Shown: positions 6,664 through 12,574, counted from the stretch's first letter. The stretch is DNA of 13,871 nucleotides from Candidatus Harrisonbacteria bacterium (GCA_023244975.1 JAHFLG010000015.1:7190-21060), one strand, 5' to 3'. The notes: generated by a model not told the origin, from the sequence alone. Program-made: numbers and translations.

Positions 6664-7716
6664 CTAACTAATTTTTATAATGTCTTCCCAACTGCGGCCG
6701 GAAACGCCAAAGTGGCCGTAGGCCGCGGTCGGACGATAGATCGGCTGGCGCAGATTAAGTCGTTCGATAATAGCCAACGGCCGAAAATCAAAATTCTTTT
6801 TCACAATTTCAGCGAGGCTCTCATCTTTTTCATTCACCGCGTCTACCATCAGCGGCTCGGCAAGTCCGATCGCGTACGCAACGGTTACCAAACAGCGCTT
6901 GGCAAAGCCGTTAGCTACTAAATTTTTTGCCACAAACCGCGCCATGTAGGCTGCCGAACGATCCACCTTGTTCGGCTCCTTTCCGGAAAATGCGCCGCCG
7001 CCGTGCAGCATCAGGCCGCAGTAGGTGTCTACCATAATCTTACGACCCGTGAGCCCGGCATCGGCTTCAAATCCTCCGCTGACAAAACTGCCGGTTGGGT
7101 TTACTAAAATTTTAACTTTAGAAATGTCGCCGATAACCGGCGCAATCAAATGCTCGGTCAACTGCTTTTTTATGAAATTCTGATCAACTTCTTTGCTGTG
7201 CTGCGTGCTTACCAGCACCGTGGAAATAATGCCGTTTTCAACCGTTATTTGCGTTTTGCCGTCGGGTCGCAACCAGTTACAGTTGCCGCTACGGCGCAAC
7301 CTTTCTAGGCCTCGCGCTAGGGCATGAACAGCCACAACAGCCATCGGCATATATTCCGGGGTTTCATCAGTAGCATATCCATACATCATCCCCTGGTCCC
7401 CGGCTCCTCCGGTATCAACACCCTGAGCAATTTCCGGGGATTGTCTGACTAAATTCGTAATAACTTTTAATTCATCCGTATATCCAATATCGCGATACAA
7501 TTGTCGCGCGATTGCTTCAGCATCGAACACGGCGCGCGTGGTCACCTCTCCGCCAATGACTAACAAGCCGTGGCCGCCAAACGCCTCGACGGCACAGCGG
7601 CTTTTTGGGTCTTGTCGAAGACACTCATCCAAAATCGCGTCAGAAATCTGATCACATACCTTGTCCGGATGACCCGAGGTTACGCTTTCAACTGAGTATG
7701 TTTTAAGGTGGTACAT
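6664..7716 (-). CDS. metK: S-adenosylmethionine synthetase (methionine adenosyltransferase)
   Basis: MetK makes S-adenosylmethionine from methionine and ATP in the cytoplasm. At 350 residues this is a short member of the family (commonly 380-400), but all core motifs are present: GHPDK at 15-19, GAGDQG at 104-109, RPDGKTQ at 150-156, TGRK at 223-226, GGGAFSGK at 239-246 and KVDRSAAY at 250-257. The usual NPTGRFV reads NPTGSFV (206-212) and GGPxGD reads GGFEAD, as in some shorter bacterial MetK forms. The start at 7716 is chosen over an upstream in-frame start at 7800 because it matches the family N-terminus, is preceded by AAGGGAAG, and the extension lies wholly inside a SAM riboswitch. Expression is probably under translational control by that riboswitch. 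Confidence 0.97.
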   Translation of the reverse strand: MYHLKTYSVESVTSGHPDKVCDQISDAILDECLRQDPKSRCAVEAFGGHGLLVIGGEVTTRAVFDAEAIARQLYRDIGYTDELKVITNLVRQSPEIAQGVDTGGAGDQGMMYGYATDETPEYMPMAVVAVHALARGLERLRRSGNCNWLRPDGKTQITVENGIISTVLVSTQHSKEVDQNFIKKQLTEHLIAPVIGDISKVKILVNPTGSFVSGGFEADAGLTGRKIMVDTYCGLMLHGGGAFSGKEPNKVDRSAAYMARFVAKNLVANGFAKRCLVTVAYAIGLAEPLMVDAVNEKDESLAEIVKKNFDFRPLAIIERLNLRQPIYRPTAAYGHFGVSGRSWEDIIKIS

Positions 7717-7813
7717 AAGTATCTTCCCTTGCGGGACTGGATGGGGCACTTGCCGTTTGGAAGTTGCCGGTGGTTCATTGAGCCAGAACTCTCGCCACAC
7801 TCTTGATGCCTAT
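7715..7813 (-). promoter_or_regulatory. SAM-I (S-box) riboswitch controlling metK
   Basis: On the minus strand the leader reads CATCAAGAG, GTGTGGCGAGAG, CTGGCTCAATGAACCACCGGCAAC in segments, the S-box core (ATCAAGAG, GGC-x3-ATGA, CCGGCAAC). P2 pairs GTGG with CCAC, P3 pairs ACTT with AAGT followed by GTGCC, and P4 is TCCC-GCAA-GGGA. P1 pairs 7805-7813 with 7715-7723 (nine positions, one C-A mismatch, one G-T pair) and takes in the first two bases of the metK AUG. The ribosome binding site AAGGGAAG lies in P4 and P1. SAM binding should therefore block translation directly; no T tract or separate terminator is seen. Confidence 0.9.
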
Positions 7814-7825
7814 TAAATTAACATG

Positions 7826-7854
7826 AGTATATCTAACGCAATACTTTTTTGCAA
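7826..7854 (-). promoter_or_regulatory. Promoter of metK (TTGCAA-N17-TATACT)
   Basis: On the minus strand TTGCAA (7854-7849) and TATACT (7831-7826) are 17 bases apart. The expected start is about 7819, just ahead of the 5' strand of riboswitch P1. It lies directly after the hairpin that ends cassette C. Confidence 0.8.
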
Positions 7855-7863
7855 GGTTTGTCG

Positions 7864-7895
7864 ACACCTGGCTTGGGAAGGCCCAAGCCAGGTGT
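7864..7895 (-). terminator. Strong hairpin at the end of cassette C
   Basis: A perfect 14-base stem, ACACCTGGCTTGGG (7864-7877) with its complement (7882-7895) around a 4-base loop, lies about 30 bases beyond the cassette C stop. On the minus strand no T tract follows, so release may need another factor; it separates cassette C from the metK promoter 10 bases further on. Confidence 0.55.
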
Positions 7896-7922
7896 GACGC
7901 GAGACGTGAAGCCCCGCTAGAG

Positions 7923-8384
7923 CTAGCTGTCGCCGGGTCGACGAGTCATGGCCCGGGCGACGTCGCCAGGGTCGCCGAGGTCGAGTGCATCCTCAAGCGG
8001 CCGGAGGAGCGGGCGACGCAGGGGCGAAGACGGATCGCGAGGTGGCGGCATCTCGAAGTCATGCCGCGGCAGATGCGGCAGCTTCTGCAGCGATCGCTTT
8101 GCGAGCCAGACGACGAACTCGTGGAGCGCATTGAAGCGCTCCTCTTGGTTCGACAGCTTGCACGCGGCCACGATCAGAGCTGTCGCGACACTCGTTCGAT
8201 CGCCGTCGACCGGCGGATGCGGCGGCTCAGTTGAGTGTTTCAACCAAGAGCCAAGGAACTTCCCGAGCTCGCCGACGACTCCGAGACGCAGGGTGTGTTG
8301 CGAAAGCTCGGCAGCACCCTCCATCTCTTCCCACGTACTGCAAAGACCAGCGAGCACCTCGCTGTACGACGCTCGATGCGGCAT
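7923..8384 (-). CDS. GC-rich cassette protein C, unknown
   Basis: This 153-residue soluble protein has no signal or membrane segment. The first ~110 residues look alpha-helical and acidic to neutral (SEVLAGLCSTWEEMEGAAEL, then TALIVAACKL and ALHEFVVWLAKRSL); the tail is Pro/Arg/Asp-rich (MPPPRDPSSPLRRPLL) and probably disordered. I do not recognise a family. By hand count about 110 of 153 codons end in G or C, unlike metK and the rib genes on either side. The start at 8384 is chosen over an in-frame ATG at 8408 because GGGAGG lies six bases upstream of it. It is monocistronic, with its own promoter interleaved with that of the rib operon, and ends in a strong hairpin. Confidence 0.65.
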   Translation of the reverse strand: MPHRASYSEVLAGLCSTWEEMEGAAELSQHTLRLGVVGELGKFLGSWLKHSTEPPHPPVDGDRTSVATALIVAACKLSNQEERFNALHEFVVWLAKRSLQKLPHLPRHDFEMPPPRDPSSPLRRPLLRPLEDALDLGDPGDVARAMTRRPGDS

Positions 8385-8437
8385 GTCGCCTCCCGTTATT
8401 GGATCCACAATTCGAAATGGGACTTCACGCGAGCAGT

Positions 8438-8466
8438 ATCATACAATTTTGACGCGGTTTTCGCAA
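8438..8466 (-). promoter_or_regulatory. Promoter of cassette C (TTGCGA-N17-TATGAT)
   Basis: On the minus strand TTGCGA (8466-8461) and TATGAT (8443-8438) are 17 bases apart; expected start about 8431, giving a leader of about 47 bases. Its elements interleave with those of the rib promoter on the other strand. Confidence 0.65.
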
Positions 8467-8477
8467 TCGTCTACTAT
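8449..8477 (+). promoter_or_regulatory. Promoter of the riboflavin operon (TTGACG-N17-TACTAT)
   Basis: TTGACG at 8449-8454 and TACTAT at 8472-8477 are 17 bases apart. The expected start, about 8484, is the first base of the riboswitch P1 stem, which supports both calls. Confidence 0.8.
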
Positions 8478-8483
8478 ATAGAT

Positions 8484-8622
8484 ATCCTTCGGGGCGGGGC
8501 GCAAATCCCCATCGGTGGTACACTCCACGAGTCCGCCAGCTGGCGGACATGATCTGGCGCAATTCCAGAAGCGGCCGTAAGTTTCGACCTTGTGTCGGAA
8601 TAAGTCGGAATGAAAGAAGGAT
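8484..8622 (+). promoter_or_regulatory. FMN riboswitch (RFN element) of the riboflavin operon
   Basis: P1 pairs ATCCTTC (8484-8490) with GAAGGAT (8616-8622). Between them come the RFN core segments: CGGGGCGGGGCGCAAATCCCC, ATCGGTGGTA, CTCCACGAG, GATCTGGCGCAATTCCAGAAGC and the closing GGAATGAAAGAAGGAT. The variable arm after CACGAG is an 18-base perfect palindrome (8531-8548) found elsewhere in the window. The 3' part contains a tandem GTCGGAAT (8594-8601 and 8604-8611). It precedes a riboflavin gene, as expected, and FMN binding should lower expression. Confidence 0.95.
8531..8548. repeat. Dispersed palindrome, copy 1 (in the FMN riboswitch variable arm)
   Basis: TCCGCCAGCTGGCGGA at 8532-8547, extended by G and C to an 18-base perfect palindrome. 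It forms the variable stem of the RFN element. The same 16 bases recur at 8991 and 13068. Confidence 0.9.
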
Positions 8623-8623
8623 G

Positions 8624-8659
8624 ACGCTTTTTTGCGTTGTTACGCCCCGAAAGGGGCGT
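8624..8659 (+). promoter_or_regulatory. Expression platform of the FMN riboswitch: RBS-sequestering hairpin
   Basis: ACGCCCC (8642-8648) pairs with GGGGCGT (8653-8659) around a GAAA loop, ending two bases before the ribE ATG. The GGGG in its 3' strand is the only good Shine-Dalgarno candidate, so the hairpin would block translation. Upstream ACGC (8624-8627) and GCGT (8634-8637) can pair with each other, and GCGT 8634-8637 can also pair with ACGC 8642-8645, opening the hairpin. This fits translational control; the T run at 8628-8633 does not follow a convincing terminator stem. Confidence 0.7.
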
Positions 8660-8661
8660 TT

Positions 8662-9681
8662 ATGTTTACTGGAATCATCAAACAACTCGGGACAATCAAA
8701 AAAATCACAGCGACCGGCATTGAAATTGCCGCGCCTACTGCATTTGTAAAAAAATTGCGTATCGGCGACAGCGTTGCAGTAGACGGCGTCTGCTTGACGG
8801 TTGCGAAAAAAACTGCAGGCTCATTTTCAGCAGACATCATGCCCGAGACCCGAAATGTTACGACCTTTGCAAATCTGAAACCAACAACAGTAGTTAATCT
8901 CGAGCTTCCTCTTTCCGCTGGCGAGCCTTTGGGCGGGCATATTGTCAGCGGCCATGTCAGCGCTACGGCAACCATTGAAAATATAAAAAATCCGCCAGCT
9001 GGCGGAGGCAACAGCCAGCTACTCACCTTCAAAGCCGACAAGGCTATTATTGAAAAAATCCAAATCAAAGGATCAATTGCCATCAACGGTATCTCGCTGA
9101 CAGTCATCAGTGTCAAAGGCAACACCTTTATCGTTGGTATCATACCCTACACCTGGAAGACAACGAATCTGCGAAATCTAAAAGTCAGAGAGCGAGTGAA
9201 TGTTGAGACTGAAATCCCTCCCGGCTTCGCCGTACTCCCTTTAGGAAAGGGAGAAGTAAAAATCGCGATTGTTTCGGCTACATTTCACAAAGAGATAACG
9301 GATGCGCTCGAAATGAACTGCCTGCAGACGCTCGCAGAAAACGGGATACAAAAAAACCAAGTGCGCATCGTCCGCGTACCCGGAGCTTTAGAAATCCCAC
9401 TGGTTGCCAAGACACTGGCTCAGCAAAAAATCTATAGCGCTATTATCGCCCTCGGCGTTATTCACAAAGGCAAAACCTATCACTTCGAGCAGGTGTCGAA
9501 TGAGTGCGTGCGCGGCTGTATGCAGGTGTCGTACGACTACGAAATTCCGGTTGTCTACGAAGTCTTGTCTGTTTATGACCTAGAGGGTGCCCGAGTACGC
9601 GCCGATGGTACAGAGTACAATCGCGGCAAAGACGCCGCTCTAACGGCTCTCGCGATGATCAAGATAATGAAAACCTTATGA
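8662..9681 (+). CDS. ribE-ribH: Riboflavin synthase - lumazine synthase fusion (RibE-RibH)
   Basis: This single 339-residue frame joins the last two enzymes of riboflavin synthesis. Residues 1-188 are riboflavin synthase: MFTGII start, barrel 1 with GVCLTV (Cys44) and GGHIVSGH (His93, His98), barrel 2 with NGISLTV (142-148) and VNVETE. Residues about 196-339 are lumazine synthase: VSATFHKEI, VPGALEIPL (239-247), then YHFEQV with the catalytic-type His274. Lumazine synthase makes 6,7-dimethyl-8-ribityllumazine, and riboflavin synthase converts two of these to riboflavin, so the fusion links consecutive steps. The riboflavin synthase C-terminal trimer helix is absent, replaced by the linker, and its usual final VNxExD aspartate reads Glu. 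PPAGG (111-115) is encoded by the dispersed palindrome. An earlier TTG start (8632) is rejected because ATG 8662 gives the family N-terminus. Confidence 0.95.
   Translation: MFTGIIKQLGTIKKITATGIEIAAPTAFVKKLRIGDSVAVDGVCLTVAKKTAGSFSADIMPETRNVTTFANLKPTTVVNLELPLSAGEPLGGHIVSGHVSATATIENIKNPPAGGGNSQLLTFKADKAIIEKIQIKGSIAINGISLTVISVKGNTFIVGIIPYTWKTTNLRNLKVRERVNVETEIPPGFAVLPLGKGEVKIAIVSATFHKEITDALEMNCLQTLAENGIQKNQVRIVRVPGALEIPLVAKTLAQQKIYSAIIALGVIHKGKTYHFEQVSNECVRGCMQVSYDYEIPVVYEVLSVYDLEGARVRADGTEYNRGKDAALTALAMIKIMKTL
8991..9006. repeat. Dispersed palindrome, copy 2 (within ribE)
   Basis: The same 16-base palindrome lies in frame in the ribE part, encoding PPAGG in the loop between the two barrels, where other riboflavin synthases have a short polar loop. 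The flanking AAT before and G after are also shared with copy 3. Confidence 0.9.
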
Positions 9682-10898
9682 AAAAAATCGACTTAATCCC
9701 ATCAGCGCTGGCGGATCTCAAAAAAGGCAAATCAATCATTGTTGTGGATGACCCAAACCGGGAAAATCAGGGCGACCTGATTGCTGCCGCCGAGCTCGCC
9801 ACCGCGGAAACCATTAACTTCATGATCACCGAGGGCCGCGGCATGGTCTGCGCGCCCATCACCCGCAGCCGCGCTCGCGCGCTCGAACTGCCGCTGATGG
9901 TTGACCCGGCGATGAATACCGAACAAACCTGTATTAATTTTTCCGTAACCGTCGATGCAAAAAAAGTCAGTGACTACGGCATCTCAGCCGCTGACCGGGC
10001 AATGACTGTCCGCGCTCTGGCCAGCGGGCGCACAAAGCCTACTGATCTCGCAAAACCTGGCCACATATTTCCACTCATCGCCCGACCCGGAGGAGTGCTT
10101 GAGCGGCGCGGCCACACTGAAGCAACCATTGATTTGATGAAGCTCGCCGGACTCCAGCCGGCCGGCGTACTCTGCGAAATTCTTTCAAACAACGGCCAGC
10201 CGGCGCGGCTGCCGGAACTGTTGAAGTTTGCACAGCAGCACAACCTCAAAATCGTCACCATCAAGGACCTAGTAAACTATCTGAAAAAGAAACCGCTCAA
10301 ACCAGAAGCTGATACAACCGTTACGCGAGAAGCACGAGCCGCCTTACCGACCAAGCACGGATCGTGGCAGATCTATGCGTACTCATCAATCATCGACAAG
10401 CGCGAGCATATTGCTCTGGTATATGGAACTATTAAAAAGGAATCAACCTTAGTGCGAGTTCACTCGCTCTGCCTAACCGGCGACACCTTTGGTTCCCTAC
10501 GCTGCGACTGCCAGGATCAGCTACTGGCGAGCATGGCAGCTATCAAAAAAAATGGTAGTGGAGTCATTGTGTATCTTGACCAAGAGGGGCGCGGCATTGG
10601 ACTCGTTAATAAAGTAAAAGCCTATGTGCTCCAAGATAAAGGGCTCGACACGGTTGAGGCAAATCACGCACTCGGCTTTAAAGACGACGAGCGCGGCTAC
10701 GACGTTGCCGCCGAGATATTGCGCGATCTGGGCATTAACTCAGTTCATCTTTTGACAAACAACCCTCGCAAAATCAAAGCCCTTACCGACGCCGGCATCC
10801 GCGTTACTAAACGAGTTAGTCTAGAAATAAAACCAAGCGAAACCAATCGTGGCTATCTGGCTACGAAAAAAGCAAAACTTGGACACCGGCTTTCTTAA
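9678..10898 (+). CDS. ribBA: Bifunctional DHBP synthase / GTP cyclohydrolase II (RibBA)
   Basis: This 406-residue protein supplies both precursors of riboflavin. Residues 1-205 are 3,4-dihydroxy-2-butanone-4-phosphate synthase (from ribulose 5-phosphate), with DDPNRENQGD (24-33), GISAADRA and RRGHTEA (His146). Residues 215-406 are GTP cyclohydrolase II, with the zinc cysteines C265, C276 and C278 in CLTGDTFGSLRCDC, DQEGRGIGL (301-309, Arg305) and LTNNPRK. The usual RENEGD of the synthase active loop reads RENQGD, an E to Q change at Gln31, and CEIMNxDG reads CEILSNNG; whether this domain is fully active needs checking. The ATG overlaps the ribEH stop (ATGA), so translation is coupled. The 3' end overlaps the convergent deaminase gene by 38 bases. 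Confidence 0.97.
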   Translation: MKKIDLIPSALADLKKGKSIIVVDDPNRENQGDLIAAAELATAETINFMITEGRGMVCAPITRSRARALELPLMVDPAMNTEQTCINFSVTVDAKKVSDYGISAADRAMTVRALASGRTKPTDLAKPGHIFPLIARPGGVLERRGHTEATIDLMKLAGLQPAGVLCEILSNNGQPARLPELLKFAQQHNLKIVTIKDLVNYLKKKPLKPEADTTVTREARAALPTKHGSWQIYAYSSIIDKREHIALVYGTIKKESTLVRVHSLCLTGDTFGSLRCDCQDQLLASMAAIKKNGSGVIVYLDQEGRGIGLVNKVKAYVLQDKGLDTVEANHALGFKDDERGYDVAAEILRDLGINSVHLLTNNPRKIKALTDAGIRVTKRVSLEIKPSETNRGYLATKKAKLGHRLS

Positions 10899-11265
10899 GT
10901 ATTTCATTGCCATTTGGAGTTTTGATAAAAGTTGGTGGCTCAGGATGATTATACACAACCGTGCTGATGCCAGCCTGAATCACTAAATCAGCGCAGCAGA
11001 CCGGCTTTGAAGCGCGCGCGCCACATGGCTCCATTGAGCAAACCATGGTTCCTCCGCGCACATCAATCTCAGCTGCACGGGCTTTTACCAGAGCAACCTC
11101 CTCAGCGTGATCATGCTCCCCTGTCTCGCGACTATAACCAGTTGCTACTTCGACTCCGTTAGTATCAAACACAATCGCGCCCACTGAAAACGCCTTGTCA
11201 GTAGGTGGACACAGACGAGCCAACTCTTCAGCCCGCGTCAGGGCTTCTTTATAATTGATTTCCAT
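10861..11265 (-). CDS. ribD (deaminase part): RibD-type pyrimidine deaminase, stand-alone
   Basis: This 134-residue protein is a zinc-dependent deaminase of the cytidine deaminase-like fold: HAEE at 53-56 (His53, Glu55) and MEPC-x8-C with Cys81 and Cys90. The C-x8-C spacing is that of the RibD deaminase rather than the short PCxxC of cytidine deaminases, although the TPPC motif reads KPVC. In RibD this domain deaminates diaminohydroxyphosphoribosylaminopyrimidine, the step after GTP cyclohydrolase II. It sits 3 bases after the RibD-type reductase gene and beside ribBA, so a split RibD is the best reading; a nucleoside or dCMP deaminase is the alternative. There is no Shine-Dalgarno site, so it is probably coupled to the reductase. 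The last 38 bases overlap the 3' end of ribBA on the other strand. Confidence 0.8.
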   Translation of the reverse strand: MEINYKEALTRAEELARLCPPTDKAFSVGAIVFDTNGVEVATGYSRETGEHDHAEEVALVKARAAEIDVRGGTMVCSMEPCGARASKPVCCADLVIQAGISTVVYNHPEPPTFIKTPNGNEILKKAGVQVLLFS

Positions 11266-11268
11266 ATA

Positions 11269-11901
11269 TTAACGTTTCAGATAATAGGTCAGCAGCGCAG
11301 TATCGCCTAACTTCTCGACGCTAACAAGATTCATGCGATTATTCAGATCATTGAAAAATGTGCCAGGGCCGACGAACCGAACGGCATTTTTTTGCCCGAC
11401 AAAAAACGGCGCAATTGAAAGCTGCAGCTCATCAGTCAGCCCCTGCTGCAAAAACAAGGTGCCGATCTGACTGCCTCCTTCAACCATCAGCTTTTTGATA
11501 CCACGGCGCTCCAGGTCAGACAGCATAAACCGCAGATCAACCTGCTTGGCTCCACCGCCGACAACCTCGGCGAGATCGGCGATCTTCATCTGCAACTTTT
11601 TTACCTTACGGTCCGGACAGTAGACTAATTTTTTATCGCTACCAATTGTGAAAAAATTGCTCTTGAGATCAATGGTGTCGCTTTGCGTGAGCGTCACCTT
11701 TATAAGCGGGCGGCTAGACTTTGACAGCAGCTTTGGATTGTCGGCGCGCAGGGTACCTGCGCCAACCAAAATCGCGTCGCATTGTGCGCGCACGCTGTCT
11801 CGGCGCTCAAAGTCCTCTTTGCTCGAAAGCATGAGGCGATCCCCTGAAGCCGCATCAATATAGCCGTCGAGCGACATCACGCACTTTTGGATTATATACA
11901 T
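11269..11901 (-). CDS. ribD (reductase part): RibD C-terminal-type reductase, stand-alone
   Basis: This 210-residue protein has the DHFR-like RibD C-terminal domain. VMSLDGYID at 8-16, VRAQCDAILVGAGTLRADNP at 37-56, LMVEGGSQIGT at 138-148 and APFFVG are the family's cofactor- and substrate-binding segments. It reduces the ribosyl side chain of the deaminated pyrimidine to ribityl with NADPH. Bacterial RibD usually has deaminase and reductase in one chain, but here they are adjacent genes in the order reductase then deaminase. The start at 11901 gives the family N-terminus; an earlier start at 11940 would overlap the upstream gene. TATACT lies 6 bases before the ATG with no ribosome binding site, suggesting a leaderless mRNA. 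Confidence 0.88.
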   Translation of the reverse strand: MYIIQKCVMSLDGYIDAASGDRLMLSSKEDFERRDSVRAQCDAILVGAGTLRADNPKLLSKSSRPLIKVTLTQSDTIDLKSNFFTIGSDKKLVYCPDRKVKKLQMKIADLAEVVGGGAKQVDLRFMLSDLERRGIKKLMVEGGSQIGTLFLQQGLTDELQLSIAPFFVGQKNAVRFVGPGTFFNDLNNRMNLVSVEKLGDTALLTYYLKR

Positions 11902-11907
11902 ACCAGC

Positions 11908-11937
11908 AGTATAGACTTTCAGGGCGCAATCAAGCAA
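11908..11937 (-). promoter_or_regulatory. Promoter of the split ribD genes (TTGCTT-N18-TATACT), leaderless type
   Basis: On the minus strand TTGCTT (11937-11932) and TATACT (11913-11908) are 18 bases apart, and the -10 ends 6 bases before the ATG at 11901. The -35 lies inside the last codons of the PAP2-like gene. No FMN riboswitch is present here. Confidence 0.55.
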
Positions 11938-12574
11938 CAATACTCACTACAAGACCAACAACAACGCCCAAGATTGCGCCGGCAAGACCATCGCTGAGCC
12001 AGTGAAATGTCAGCGAGACGGCGATAACCATATACACCGCGTACGCAAACGCGAGATATTTCACAACCGAATTATGTCGATAGAGCATCATCAGCACCAC
12101 AGCGCCGGCAACCGCCACCATGATGTGCGACGAGGGCCAGCCCCAGAAGACGCCGCCGCGCAAAAAACCAAATTTAAATACGTGACTCGTGTCAACCGGA
12201 GTGACGCCGAACAATTCGGACGGCCCAGGTCGACCCGTAAACGCTTTGTAAAAAAATGAAGTCAGTAATGCGATGATTTCAGCCTCGGCAAGGAGCCAAC
12301 CATTCCTGATGAGGACGGTGCTCTTACGCAGCGCGCCAACAGCAAAAAAGATTAATGGCGCGGCAATCGGCAGCACAAATCCAATCATCCCAGCGCCAAA
12401 ACCAAATACTTTGACTCCGTTGCCGTGAAAAGTCTGGATAATCCACCGGTCAACTCCGAAAACAACAATGCAATACGTCAGGACGATAACGAGCGCGTGC
12501 CATATTAAATTCCGGCCGGAAAAAATCCGCTTTATATCTCTAAAAAACTTCTTTCCAAGTGCCGCAAATGACAT
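11930..12574 (-). CDS. PAP2-like membrane phosphatase/phosphotransferase with altered motifs
   Basis: This 214-residue protein has about six membrane segments. The PAP2 motif positions are recognisable: KAFTGRPGP (110-118) for motif 1, WPSSHIMVA (146-154) for PSGH, and FHWLSDGLAG (190-199) for the final H-x3-D with His191 and Asp195. Two arginines of the canonical family are missing: the second Arg of GRPRP is Gly117, and the Arg six residues before His191 is Ala185. A PAP2 phosphatase would act on lipid phosphates at the membrane; the changes suggest a divergent member, perhaps a lipid phosphotransferase-like enzyme. The ATG lies 7 bases after the upstream stop without a clear ribosome binding site. 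It is not an obvious riboflavin enzyme, though the missing pyrimidine phosphatase makes its position notable. Confidence 0.8.
   Translation of the reverse strand: MSFAALGKKFFRDIKRIFSGRNLIWHALVIVLTYCIVVFGVDRWIIQTFHGNGVKVFGFGAGMIGFVLPIAAPLIFFAVGALRKSTVLIRNGWLLAEAEIIALLTSFFYKAFTGRPGPSELFGVTPVDTSHVFKFGFLRGGVFWGWPSSHIMVAVAGAVVLMMLYRHNSVVKYLAFAYAVYMVIAVSLTFHWLSDGLAGAILGVVVGLVVSIVA

Noticed and set aside
7717..7800. N-terminal extension of metK to an in-frame start at 7800
   Set aside because: The extension is the translated SAM riboswitch; the family N-terminus and a ribosome binding site fit the ATG at 7716.
7946..8552. Plus-strand open frames opposite cassette C
   Set aside because: GC-rich sequence has few stops by chance; the promoter, ribosome binding site and codon third positions support the minus-strand gene.
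8628..8633. T run after the FMN aptamer as an intrinsic terminator
   Set aside because: No stable stem ends directly before it; the strong hairpin lies downstream and covers the ribosome binding site, which fits translational control better.
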